From: Xanthomonas sontii | Lineage (GTDB): Bacteria > Pseudomonadota > Gammaproteobacteria > Xanthomonadales > Xanthomonadaceae | Length of the DNA: 64,000 nucleotides | NCBI RefSeq assembly: GCF_040529055.1 | Contig: NZ_CP132342.1 | Coordinates: 4,214,001 to 4,278,000 of the forward strand | Direction of reading: 5' to 3' | Shown here: positions 53,869-64,000 of the stretch, one piece after another | How positions within the stretch are numbered: the stretch's first letter is position 1 | How the letters are laid out: every line of letters begins with the position of its first letter | Translations under genes and position numbers: made by a program | Notes under the pieces: model-generated | The model's database searches: none | The model's input: the letters and a program-made list of their open reading frames with translations, nothing else | Told to the model about the DNA's origin: nothing

Positions 53869-56631
53869 GTGAACATTTCGACCCAACGGCGTGCAACCCG
53901 CCGTACGCTGCTGTGTGCCTCCGTCGCTGGCGTGCTCGCCGCCCTCGCAGGCCCCGCCGCCTTCGCCCAGGAAGCAGCCACCAATCTCGACCGCATCACG
54001 GTCACCGGCTCCAATATCCCGCGCACCGACACCGAGACCCCGTCGCCGGTGCAGGTGGTGACCCGCCAGGAGATCGACCGCACCGGCAAGACCTCGCTGG
54101 CCGAATACCTGCAGACCCTGACCGCCGACGGCGCCGGCTCGATCCCGAAGACCTTCGGCAACGGCTTCGCCGGCGGCGGCGCCGGCATCTCGCTGCGCGG
54201 CCTGGGCGCCGGTTCCACCCTGGTGCTGTTGAACGGCCGACGCATGGCCACCTACGGCCTGGCCGACGACGGCCAGAAGGTCTTCACCGACCTGAGCACC
54301 ATCCCGCTGGACGCGGTCGAGCGGGTCGAAGTGCTGAAGGACGGCGCCTCGGCGATCTATGGCTCCGATGCCATCGCCGGCGTGGTCAACATCATCCTGC
54401 GCAGCGACTTCCAGGGCGCGATCCTGCGCGGCTCCTACGGCCTCTCCGGCGACGGCGATGGCGACGCGCGCAAGGCCACCCTGACCGCCGGTACCGGCGA
54501 CCTCGCCAGCGATGGCTGGAACGCGTTCTTCAGCCTGGACGTGGGCAAGACCGACGCGATCAAGATCAGCGACCGCAAGGACCGCAAGTGGATCGGCACC
54601 GGCGACATCCGCCGCTGGGGCTATGCGGCACAGGATGCGCAGTTCCTCGGCGGCGCCTATCTCAGCGGCGGCACCGCCGGCGGCACCGGCCCCAATGGCT
54701 CGGTGTTCAACACCGCCGGCCGCTTGGTGGCACTGCCCGGCTGCGCCGGCCTGACCACCATCCCCGGCCAGAGCGACGCCACCGCGCAGGCGCAGGGCTG
54801 CCTGTGGGATCCGGCACAGCAGTTCCGCGATCTGACCCCCGAGGAGAAGTACGTCAACGTGTTCGGCCGCGCCAGCTTCGCCTTCGGCGAGGGCGGCGAG
54901 ATCTACACCGAGATCGGCTACTCGAAGAAGAACACCGTGTTCTCCAATACCCCTTCCGGCGTATCCGGCGGCTGGGGCTACCCGGGTGGCCCGGTCAACG
55001 CCAACAGCGGCGCCGGCGCCACCGTGCTCTACGCCGGCCATCCCGACAATCCCCTGCCCTACGCCGCGCGCCTGCGCTACAGCGCCTGGGACGTGGGCCC
55101 GCGCGTCACCGACAACACCAACGAGTTCAACCGCTTCCTGGTCGGTGTCAAGGGCAACTGGGGCGACTGGAGCTACGACACCGGCTACCTGCACTCGGGT
55201 ACCAACCTGGTCAACAAGCGCACCGGCTTCCTGCGCTACAGCGCCGTGCGCTGCGTGCTCGGCAACCCGGCCTGCCCGGCCGGTACCTGGCGGATCGGCG
55301 ACAACGCCAACCTCAACTCGCAGGCGCTCTACGACTACATCTCGCCGACCATCAGCGCACGTGCCAAGTCCGAACTGGACATGTTCGACTTCACCGTCTC
55401 GCGCAGCCTGATGGACCTCAAGGGCGGGCCGCTGGGCCTGGCGCTGGGCGCGGAATGGCGCAAGACCAGCAACAGCCTGACCCCGCAGACCTACACCGAT
55501 ATCGGCGACATCATCGGCCTGGGCTACTCGGCCTACGACGGCACCCAGAACGTCTATGCCGCGCACGTCGAACTGTCGGCACCGGTGCTGGAGCAACTGG
55601 AACTGTCGGCGGCGCTGCGCTACGACAAGTACGACGGCGGCGACGGTAAGGCCACGCCGAAGCTGGGCGTGAAGTGGACCCCGGCCAACTGGATCGCGCT
55701 GCGCGCCAGCTACGCCGAAGGCTTCCGTGCGCCGAATCCGGCCGAGAACGGCGACGGCGGCCTGGCCGCGTTCTCCAACGCCCGCGATCCGGTGCGCTGC
55801 GCGATCGATCCAGCCAACGAGTGCACCGCGCGCTCGGTGGCGATCATCACCCGTCCGAACCCGGCGCTGAAGCCCGAGGAGTCCAAGAGCTACTCGGTGG
55901 GCTTCGTGCTGCAGCCGACCTCGACGACCTCGTTGACCGTGGACGGCTGGGAGATCAAGCGCACCAACGAGATCGCCCAGGGCAGCACCGCCGACGCGAT
56001 CGCCGCCGGCAACGTCCTGCGCGACAGCAACAACATCGGCGGCGTCGCCAACAGCGGCACCATCCTGGCGGTCAACACCGGCTACGTGAACGCGAACTCC
56101 TCGCGGGTGCGCGGCATCGACACCGACATCCGCCAGACCTTCGAGATCGGTCCCGGCCAGTTGGAGCTGGATGCGCAGTGGAGCCACCTGCTCAAGTTCG
56201 AGCGCACCGAAGGCGACACCACCGTCGATTACGTGGGCACGCACGGCAACTGCGACGTGACCAACTGCATCGGCACGCCGCAGGACCGCATCAACTTCGG
56301 CACCACCTGGAAGCAGGGCAGCTGGAGCGTGAGCGGTGTGGTGAACTACATCGACAGCATCGAGAACAAGGATCGCCGCGGTGGCGACTACCAGGCGTTC
56401 TACGCCGACGGTACGCCGGTCAAGAAGATCGCCTCGTTCACCACCTTCGATCTGTCGGGCCGCTGGAACATCACCGAGGCGTTCGAACTGAACGCGTCGG
56501 TGCAGAACGTGTTCGACCGGATCGCGCCGCTGGATCCGACCACCTACGGTGCGGTCAACTACAACCCGCTGCACTTCAGCGGTGCGATCGGCCGCTACTT
56601 CACGGTGGGTGCGAAGTACACGTTCAACTGA
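53869..56631 (+). CDS. TonB-dependent outer-membrane receptor (Oar-like), 920 aa
   Basis: This is the third TonB-dependent transporter of the window. The GTG start has AGGAG (53857-53861) seven bases upstream and opens a signal peptide with cleavage at about AFA-QE, residue 33. An upstream in-frame extension to 53767 is rejected because it precedes the signal peptide. The plug starts with RITVTGSNIPRTDTETPSPV and closes with ERVEVLKDGASAIYGSDAIAGVVNIIL; the barrel ends VGAKYTFN. Two Cys pairs in the barrel (RCVLGNPACP and RCAIDPANECT) suggest loop disulfides. It lies directly downstream of tonB and is followed by a strong terminator. Substrate unknown. Confidence 0.93.
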   Translation: MNISTQRRATRRTLLCASVAGVLAALAGPAAFAQEAATNLDRITVTGSNIPRTDTETPSPVQVVTRQEIDRTGKTSLAEYLQTLTADGAGSIPKTFGNGFAGGGAGISLRGLGAGSTLVLLNGRRMATYGLADDGQKVFTDLSTIPLDAVERVEVLKDGASAIYGSDAIAGVVNIILRSDFQGAILRGSYGLSGDGDGDARKATLTAGTGDLASDGWNAFFSLDVGKTDAIKISDRKDRKWIGTGDIRRWGYAAQDAQFLGGAYLSGGTAGGTGPNGSVFNTAGRLVALPGCAGLTTIPGQSDATAQAQGCLWDPAQQFRDLTPEEKYVNVFGRASFAFGEGGEIYTEIGYSKKNTVFSNTPSGVSGGWGYPGGPVNANSGAGATVLYAGHPDNPLPYAARLRYSAWDVGPRVTDNTNEFNRFLVGVKGNWGDWSYDTGYLHSGTNLVNKRTGFLRYSAVRCVLGNPACPAGTWRIGDNANLNSQALYDYISPTISARAKSELDMFDFTVSRSLMDLKGGPLGLALGAEWRKTSNSLTPQTYTDIGDIIGLGYSAYDGTQNVYAAHVELSAPVLEQLELSAALRYDKYDGGDGKATPKLGVKWTPANWIALRASYAEGFRAPNPAENGDGGLAAFSNARDPVRCAIDPANECTARSVAIITRPNPALKPEESKSYSVGFVLQPTSTTSLTVDGWEIKRTNEIAQGSTADAIAAGNVLRDSNNIGGVANSGTILAVNTGYVNANSSRVRGIDTDIRQTFEIGPGQLELDAQWSHLLKFERTEGDTTVDYVGTHGNCDVTNCIGTPQDRINFGTTWKQGSWSVSGVVNYIDSIENKDRRGGDYQAFYADGTPVKKIASFTTFDLSGRWNITEAFELNASVQNVFDRIAPLDPTTYGAVNYNPLHFSGAIGRYFTVGAKYTFN

Positions 56632-56656
56632 TCGCGAACGTCGCAAGGCCGTAACG

Positions 56657-56687
56657 AAAAGCCCGGGCGAAAGCCCGGGCTTTTTTT
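56657..56687 (+). terminator. Rho-independent terminator of the third receptor gene
   Basis: An 8-bp GC stem, GCCCGGGC twice, closes on a GAAA tetraloop with four flanking A:T pairs and seven T residues, 26 bases past the stop. Confidence 0.96.
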
Positions 56688-56742
56688 GTTGCCTGAGCGG
56701 TGCGCCAGCATCGGCATCACGCACGCATTGCCGCCACGCGCA

Positions 56743-56798
56743 CGCGATCCGCGATCCGCGATCCGCGATCCGCGATCAGGCGATCAGGCGATCAGGCG
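56743..56798. repeat. Short tandem repeats at the 3' end of rlmH
   Basis: Four copies of the 7-mer GCGATCC are followed by three copies of the 8-mer GCGATCAG. The last copy contains the rlmH stop codon (56792-56794). Such runs are prone to slippage and to strain-to-strain length variation. Confidence 0.9.
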
Positions 56799-57262
56799 CG
56801 ATGGTAAGGATGATTGGCCAGCATCGCCGCCGCACGGTACAACTGCTCGGCCACCACCAGCCGCACCAGCATGTGCGGCAGGGTCAGCGGCCCCAGCGAC
56901 CAGGATTCGCTGGCGACCGCCAGCACCTCCGGCGAATGGCCTTCGGGACCGCCGATCAGGAACGCCAGATCGCGCCCCTGTCCGCGCCAGTGCTCCATGC
57001 GCTGCGCCAGTTGCTCGGAACTGTGTTGCTTGCCGGGCACGTCCAGCGCCACTACCAGCGCATTCTTCGGCAGCGCCGCCAGGACCCGGCGGCCTTCGTC
57101 CTCGATCGCGCGCTGCGCATCGCGGCCCTTGCCGCGCAGTCCAGGCTCGATCTCGACCAGATCCAGCGGCAACCAGTGCGAGAGCCGCTTGCGGTACTCG
57201 GCGAAGCCCTGCGCCACCCAGGCCGGGGCACGCTCGCCAGTGGCGATGAGGCGCGCCTTCAT
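56792..57262 (-). CDS. rlmH: 23S rRNA (pseudouridine1915-N3)-methyltransferase RlmH, 156 aa
   Basis: This SPOUT methyltransferase modifies pseudouridine 1915 in helix 69 of 23S rRNA. The N terminus is MKARLIATGERAPAWVAQGF, with EYRKRLSHWLPLDLVEIEP. The SAM-binding knot contains LAFLIGGPEGHSPEVLA and LTLPHMLVRLVVAEQLYRA, and the HPYHR end is the usual family C terminus. It is the last gene of the leuS-nadD-rsfS cluster. Here a J-domain gene precedes it, 22 bases upstream, where rsfS normally would. Confidence 0.96.
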   Translation of the reverse strand: MKARLIATGERAPAWVAQGFAEYRKRLSHWLPLDLVEIEPGLRGKGRDAQRAIEDEGRRVLAALPKNALVVALDVPGKQHSSEQLAQRMEHWRGQGRDLAFLIGGPEGHSPEVLAVASESWSLGPLTLPHMLVRLVVAEQLYRAAAMLANHPYHRA

Positions 57263-57284
57263 CGCTGCGCGCGGCAGGCGCGCA

Positions 57285-58442
57285 TCACCAACGCTCGCCC
57301 AGCAGCAGGGCGTCGTACATCGCGTCGTCCAGTTCCTGCTCGGCCAGCCGGGCACGCTCCCGCTTCAACCATTGCTTCAGCGTGTCGGCCTGCCGCGCCG
57401 CAGCGCGATCGTCGGCGCAGGAGCGGATCTCCTCCTGCACCTGCCGCTTGATCTGCGCCAACAGCGCATCCAGGCGCTGCGGCTGCGGCGCGCGCTCGTC
57501 TTGAAGACCGTAACGCCCCATGAAGTCATCGACCAGTCCGGCCAATGTCTGCTCGACCTGCCGCAGTTGCGCGGCGAACAGGTCGTTGTAGTCACGGATG
57601 CGCTCCTCGGCCATCGCCGCGATGCCGGCCTGATCCAACTGGCCGATTTCCAGTTGCAGTTCCAGCAGTGCCAGCAGGTCGTCGTTCTGATACGCCTGGT
57701 TGAGCCGCTGCATCAAGGCGGTCTTGCGCTCGCGCTGCTGCGGATCGGGTTCGCGGTCAGGATGCAATGCGGCGACCAGGTTGCGGTACAGCGCGCGACG
57801 CATCTGTTGCGGATCGGCGGCGACCTGCGCGGCCTTGCCGGCACCGGCACGGCGGCGCTTGTCGCGCTGCTGGGCGCGCCCGGCCGCATGCGCCTGCTGT
57901 GCGTGCAGCCGCTCCTGGATCTGCGCATACAGCGCTTCGGGGGAGTGGATATGCGCCATTTCCTCTTCGGTCAGGCCGAATTCCTCACCGATGACCGACG
58001 TCAGCAATGCCTCGGATTCGGCCAGATCCTGGTCGAATCCGAGGGGGCTATGCCGGTCGTAGATGTCCTTCAGGCCATCGTTGTCGCCGTCCCGGATCAA
58101 CAGCGCAGCCAACTCGCAAATGAGCTCGGACAGATCGGCGCGATCGCGCTTGCTCAACTTGAAGGTGGCATGCGCTGCGTCCAGTTCCCGCAACAACTGT
58201 ACCTGCGCCGCATCGCGCTCCTGCAGCAAGGGATCGACCTGCTCGTGGAAACGCTGCTCCCAGCGCGGCAGCGCGTCCTGCCACGCATGCAACTGCGCAC
58301 GGGCGCGCTCCAGACGCTTGACCAGGGAGTCGAAGCGCTTGCGCGCCGGCGTCGCGGGTGTCGATTCGGTCGCGCCGACACGCTTGCTGACCGGCAACGC
58401 CTCGCTGCCGACGCTGCGCGCGGGATTGCGCCGCTTAGGCAT
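57285..58442 (-). CDS. J-domain-containing protein of unknown function, 385 aa
   Basis: This helix-rich cytoplasmic protein carries a J-like domain in its middle: [19 protein letters not shown] with the HPD motif at residues 227-229, then [31 protein letters not shown]. The N-terminal 160 residues are charged and probably coiled-coil ([22 protein letters not shown]...), and the C terminus is also coiled ([23 protein letters not shown]). The start overlaps the rsfS stop by eight bases, so the two are translationally coupled. A J domain recruits DnaK; the client is unknown. Its place in a ribosome-silencing and rRNA-methylation operon makes a ribosome-related or stress role plausible, but this is inference. 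Confidence 0.85.
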   Translation of the reverse strand: MPKRRNPARSVGSEALPVSKRVGATESTPATPARKRFDSLVKRLERARAQLHAWQDALPRWEQRFHEQVDPLLQERDAAQVQLLRELDAAHATFKLSKRDRADLSELICELAALLIRDGDNDGLKDIYDRHSPLGFDQDLAESEALLTSVIGEEFGLTEEEMAHIHSPEALYAQIQERLHAQQAHAAGRAQQRDKRRRAGAGKAAQVAADPQQMRRALYRNLVAALHPDREPDPQQRERKTALMQRLNQAYQNDDLLALLELQLEIGQLDQAGIAAMAEERIRDYNDLFAAQLRQVEQTLAGLVDDFMGRYGLQDERAPQPQRLDALLAQIKRQVQEEIRSCADDRAAARQADTLKQWLKRERARLAEQELDDAMYDALLLGERW

Positions 58443-58845
58443 CGCGTGCCGAGTCGTCGTCGCCCGGCGGCTGGTCGCCGACCGTCCACAGCCGCTCCAG
58501 CGCATAGAACTCGCGCACCCGCGGCAGCATCACGTGCACCACCACGTCGCCGAGATCGACAAGCACCCACTCGGCCTCGCGCTCGCCTTCCACGCCCAGC
58601 GGCATCACGTCCAGGCGCTTGGCGTACTTGATGACTTCGTCGGCGATCGACTTGACGTGACGGGTGGAGGTGCCGGAGACGATGACCAGGTAGTCGGTGA
58701 CGCTGGACTTGCCGCGCACGTCGATTTCCGCCACGTCCTTGGCCTTGAGTTCCTCGACTGCCTCGCGGACGTGGGCGAGCAGGACCGGCAGCGGCGGCGG
58801 CGGATTGGGGACTTGGGTCTTGATGACGTGGGCTTGACTGGACAA
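58435..58845 (-). CDS. rsfS: Ribosomal silencing factor RsfS, 136 aa
   Basis: This protein binds L14 on the 50S subunit and blocks subunit joining in stationary phase or starvation. Signatures: [51 protein letters not shown], and [34 protein letters not shown]. No ATG or GTG is available near the N terminus; the first plausible codon is TTG at 58845, giving [13 protein letters not shown]. Its stop overlaps the start of the J-domain gene. It lies between nadD and the J-domain gene. Confidence 0.93.
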   Translation of the reverse strand: MSSQAHVIKTQVPNPPPPLPVLLAHVREAVEELKAKDVAEIDVRGKSSVTDYLVIVSGTSTRHVKSIADEVIKYAKRLDVMPLGVEGEREAEWVLVDLGDVVVHVMLPRVREFYALERLWTVGDQPPGDDDSARDA

Positions 58846-58901
58846 AGCGGCGAACTCGATGGAATGGGGCGAATTATAGGCGACCCCGGCAGGACGCGTA
58901 T

Positions 58902-59693
58902 TCAGCCAGCGGGGCCGGCGCCCGACGCATACAGGCCGTGGTCGCGGATATAGGCCGCCACCGGTGCCGGCAGCAAGGCCGCCCAGTCCTCGCCGGCGGC
59001 GATCCGCGCCCGCACCAGGCTGGCCGATTCGCTGCGCAGCGGCTGCCGCAAGCACCACAGCCGGCCGCCCGGCGCGCGGCTCAGCGCCTGCGGCGTGTCG
59101 GCCCAGCGCCCGGCCACCGCCTGCGCCAGTTCCGCCGGCACCGCCCGCTCCCAGCCGCTGCCGGCGCGGTCGGCGACGATCAGGTGCGCGGCCTCGAGCA
59201 GCGCCCGCCACTCGCGCCAGCCGTTGAAGCCGACGAAGCTGTCGCTGCCGATCAGCAGCGCCAGCGGCGCGTCGGCGCCGAGCTCGGCGCGCAGCTCGCG
59301 CACCGTATCGATACTGTAGGACGCCACGCCCGGCCGGGCCTGCGCGCGCCGCACTTCATGCAGGTCCAGGACCAGCCCCGGCGTATCGGCGATGGCCAGC
59401 GCCAGCATCGCGCAGCGCTGCTGCGCATCGGCCCCGGGGGCCGGCCGATGCGGCGGATCGGCCGCCGGCATCAGCCGCACCGGCACCCCGAACGCCTCCC
59501 GCGCCGCCCGCGCGATCGCCAGGTGGCCGTTGTGGATGGGATCGAAGGTGCCGCCGTAGATCAGATGCAGTGGTGGGGAATGGGGAATGGGGAATGGGGA
59601 AGAAGCAACAGCCGCAGGCTGCGAGGTCTTCGGCGAGACCACAGCGCCGCCGTTCCCATTCCCCATTCCCGATTCCCGATTCCCGGCGGTCAT
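58902..59693 (-). CDS. nadD: Nicotinate-nucleotide adenylyltransferase NadD with repeat-encoded N-terminal extension, 263 aa
   Basis: NadD makes NaAD from nicotinate mononucleotide and ATP in NAD synthesis. The nucleotidyltransferase motif [18 protein letters not shown] begins only at about residue 42; the end has [29 protein letters not shown]. Normally this motif starts within a few residues of the N terminus. Here about 40 extra residues precede it ([15 protein letters not shown] ... [10 protein letters not shown]), encoded by an inverted-arm repeat element. The ATG at 59693 overlaps the holA stop as ATGA, so the original coupled start seems to be retained with the repeat inserted after it. 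Other in-frame starts are ATG 59666 and GTG 59642, both still inside the element. Confidence 0.9.
   Translation of the reverse strand: MTAGNRESGMGNGNGGAVVSPKTSQPAAVASSPFPIPHSPPLHLIYGGTFDPIHNGHLAIARAAREAFGVPVRLMPAADPPHRPAPGADAQQRCAMLALAIADTPGLVLDLHEVRRAQARPGVASYSIDTVRELRAELGADAPLALLIGSDSFVGFNGWREWRALLEAAHLIVADRAGSGWERAVPAELAQAVAGRWADTPQALSRAPGGRLWCLRQPLRSESASLVRARIAAGEDWAALLPAPVAAYIRDHGLYASGAGPAG
59573..59690. repeat. Inverted-arm GGGAATGGGGAATCGGG element inside nadD
   Basis: The left arm (about 59576-59604) and right arm (about 59654-59686) consist of GGGGAATG/GATTCCC units in opposite orientation around a core with CAACAGCCGCAGGCTGCG. It is of the same kind as the element at 49718-49867 but lies in the reading frame of nadD, between the ATG and the conserved motif, and keeps the frame open. 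Confidence 0.88.
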
Positions 59694-60724
59694 ACCACCA
59701 ACAACCGCACCGCCCGCGCCTCGGCGATCGCCAGCAGCAGGCGTTCCAGGGCGATCCAGGCATCGCCGTCGGCGCGGCCCTTGGCGATGCGGTCGATGCG
59801 GCCGGCCTCGGCGGCGAAACGTTCCCAGCGGCGCGGTTCGGCGTGGCGCTGCAGCGCGCGCTTGAACGGCGCCTGCCGCGACTCCCAGATGCCCTGCCCC
59901 TTCATTTCCGCCGCCAGGTTGCCGCCGGCGGCCTGCACCTTGGCCAGCGCGGCCGTGCGCAGCAGTTCCTTGATCAGGATCGGCAGCAACGCGGCCACCG
60001 CCTCACCCTCGGCACGCAGGCCGGCGAGCATGCGCCGCACCGCCGACGCCTGCCCGGCGAGGGTCGCCTCGGCCAGGCGGAACACGTCGTAGCGTGCGGC
60101 GTCGGCGACCAGCGACTCCATCGCCGCCACGTCTAGGCCCTGGCCGTCGGCCAGCAGGGCCAGCTTGTCGATCTCCTGCGCCGCCGCCAGCAGGTTGCCT
60201 TCCACCCGTTCGGCCAGGCGCTGCACCGCGCCGGCGTCGGCGCGCAGGCCCTTGCTGCGCAGGCGCCGCTCGATCCAGTCGCCCAGTTCGTGCGGCTTGA
60301 TCGCCCAGGCCACGGCGATGGTGCCGATGCGCGCGACCGCGTCGGCCCACTTGCCCTGGTGCGCCTTGCTCCATTCGTTGCAGGTGATCAGCAGCACCAC
60401 GTCCGGCGGCGGATCGGCGCAGAACGCACTGATGACCTCGCCGCCCTCCTTGCCGGGCTTGCCGCTGGGCAGGCGCAGCTCGATCAGGCGCTGCGCGCTG
60501 AACAGGCTGGGCGCATTGAAACTGGAATACAGCTGGCCCCAGTCGAAATCGCGACCGTCGGCATCGAACACTTCGCGCTCGCCGATGCCGGCGGCGCGCG
60601 CGCGGGCGCGCACCGCGTCGGCGGCTTCGAGCACGCGCAGGGTTTCCGGACCGGCGATCAGGTAGACCGGCTGCAGCGGCTGCGACGCCGGCTGGGTGGC
60701 GAGTTGTTCGGGGCGCAGTTCCAT
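59690..60724 (-). CDS. holA: DNA polymerase III delta subunit, 344 aa
   Basis: The delta subunit of the clamp loader opens the beta sliding clamp. Family features: VYLIAGPETLRVLEAADAVRA at the start, FDADGRDFDWGQLYSSFNAPSLFSAQRLIELRLPSGKPG, then the ATPase-like domain with VVLLITCNEWSK, WAIKPHELGDWIERRLRSKGLRADAGAVQRLAERVEGNLLAAAQEIDKLALL, and the C-terminal collar domain. The length is normal. It lies between lptE and nadD as in E. coli, and its TGA overlaps the nadD ATG. Confidence 0.96.
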   Translation of the reverse strand: MELRPEQLATQPASQPLQPVYLIAGPETLRVLEAADAVRARARAAGIGEREVFDADGRDFDWGQLYSSFNAPSLFSAQRLIELRLPSGKPGKEGGEVISAFCADPPPDVVLLITCNEWSKAHQGKWADAVARIGTIAVAWAIKPHELGDWIERRLRSKGLRADAGAVQRLAERVEGNLLAAAQEIDKLALLADGQGLDVAAMESLVADAARYDVFRLAEATLAGQASAVRRMLAGLRAEGEAVAALLPILIKELLRTAALAKVQAAGGNLAAEMKGQGIWESRQAPFKRALQRHAEPRRWERFAAEAGRIDRIAKGRADGDAWIALERLLLAIAEARAVRLLVV

Positions 60725-60825
60725 GACGACAGCCTACGCTGCTGCAGGCGGATGCGGCCAACGCCGCGCGCCTGCGGCGAACGGCGCGGCCGCCGCGTGC
60801 GACGGCGAAGGCAGCAGGGCGAGGC

Positions 60826-61440
60826 TCAAGGCTGCGGCGTGGTCGCCGGCTTGCCTGCGGCCGGCGTGGCGTCGGCCGGCTTGCCTTCCACCGGCGTGCC
60901 GTCGGTCGACGGCGGCGCGGCGTTGACGTCCTTGCCGTCGCGCACCTGCGCGCGCACCACGCTGTCGATCCGGCGCAGCATCGAGGCCGACATCTCGCGG
61001 CGCAGTTCGTCGGCCAGGATCTCGCGCTCGGTGGAGGTACCGGTGGCGTCGGTCGGCGGGGAAACGTAGTCGCGCGACAGCTCGATCACCTGCTGCGGCA
61101 CCAGCACGCTGCCGTCGGCCCGACGGAACAGGAAGATCGCCGCGTAGCGCAGGCTGTATTCCTGGGCGCGGCCTTCGGCGTCGAGCGCGATCGGCAGGTC
61201 GCCCCAGCGCTCGGACAGCACCTCCAGGCGGGCCACGCCGGTGTTGACGTCCTTCGGCGCGATCTGCGCGCCGGCCGCGCGCAGGCCGCGCTCGAGCAGC
61301 TTGGCCAGCTCGCTGTACGGCGCCGAGGACACCACCTTCACCGACGGCGTGTCGGCCGGCAGGGTCAGCTTGTTGCGCAGGTGGAAACCGCAGGCGGTCA
61401 GGGACGCCGCGAAGACGAGAGCGAGCAGGAGTCGGGTCAT
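60826..61440 (-). CDS. lptE: LPS-assembly lipoprotein LptE, 204 aa
   Basis: This outer-membrane lipoprotein plugs the LptD barrel and helps insert lipopolysaccharide. The leader MTRLLLALVFAASLTACGFH has the lipobox LTAC with Cys18. The family pattern CGFHLRNKLTLPADTPSVKVVS is followed by LSRDYVSPPTDATGTSTEREILADELRREMSASMLRRIDS. The C-terminal 40 residues are Pro/Ala/Lys-rich and not conserved. The ATG at 61440 was chosen; a GTG two codons upstream exists. It lies between leuS and holA, the usual order. Confidence 0.94.
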   Translation of the reverse strand: MTRLLLALVFAASLTACGFHLRNKLTLPADTPSVKVVSSAPYSELAKLLERGLRAAGAQIAPKDVNTGVARLEVLSERWGDLPIALDAEGRAQEYSLRYAAIFLFRRADGSVLVPQQVIELSRDYVSPPTDATGTSTEREILADELRREMSASMLRRIDSVVRAQVRDGKDVNAAPPSTDGTPVEGKPADATPAAGKPATTPQP

Positions 61441-61564
61441 GGACACAGTCTGGAGGAGCCGGCTGGGCGCGGCAACAGGCGGCTAGCCTGCCGTACGCCG
61501 CGTGAACGCGGGTTGAGACCTGCCGCGCCGCACGGCCGCGACGCGGCCGCAGCGGCGCGCCGGC

Positions 61565-64000
<2,436 letters not shown>

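Overview
The window is bacterial chromosomal DNA of very high GC content, densely coding on both strands. Gene order and protein character point to a xanthomonad, most likely Xanthomonas or a close relative: three Oar-like TonB-dependent receptors, many secreted peptidases, and small dispersed intergenic repeats built on GGGAATGGGGAATCGGG and on GGCTTCAGCCGCGAC. The species cannot be fixed from this sequence alone. I saw no rRNA, tRNA, CRISPR array, prophage, insertion sequence or replication origin.

Layout. 1-12.1 kb: the partial mrp gene, then an outer-membrane uptake region with two TonB-dependent receptors, a small cupin, a TPR-sulfotransferase and an S9 peptidase. 12.2-18.4 kb: an FAD amine oxidase/desaturase-like enzyme and two tandem M13 metallopeptidase paralogues, the second with a broken zinc motif. 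18.4-30.9 kb: mixed housekeeping and envelope genes, namely a rhomboid protease, a 137-bp tandem repeat array, an alkyltransferase-like protein coupled to an EamA transporter, glutathione reductase, a DUF418 membrane protein, SlyD, two NlpC/P60 hydrolases, two methyltransferases, a nucleotidyltransferase, a thioesterase and a dicarboxylate symporter. 31-43 kb: alkaline phosphatase with a coupled WG-repeat-like protein, tilS, xseB-ispA, an M35 peptidase, a DUF1501/DUF1800 pair and two small DUF4870-type membrane proteins. 41.9-51.9 kb: pmbA and yjgA (divergent), then maf-rng-yhdP-tldD, the same neighbourhoods as in E. coli. 52-56.7 kb: a SIMPL protein, tonB and a third receptor. 56.8-64 kb: the conserved leuS-lptE-holA-nadD-rsfS-rlmH cluster read leftwards, with an extra J-domain gene between rsfS and rlmH.

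Most genes are ordinary core genes. The points that stand out are: the M13 pseudopeptidase next to its intact paralogue; a dispersed Xanthomonas-type repeat that sits inside the reading frames of nadD (N terminus) and yjgA (C terminus); the J-domain gene wedged into the nadD-rsfS-rlmH operon; a receptor/sulfotransferase/receptor/S9-peptidase locus that may form a peptide-uptake module; and sequence elements shared upstream of two receptors more than 45 kb apart. I did not find a clearly new defence or biosynthetic system.
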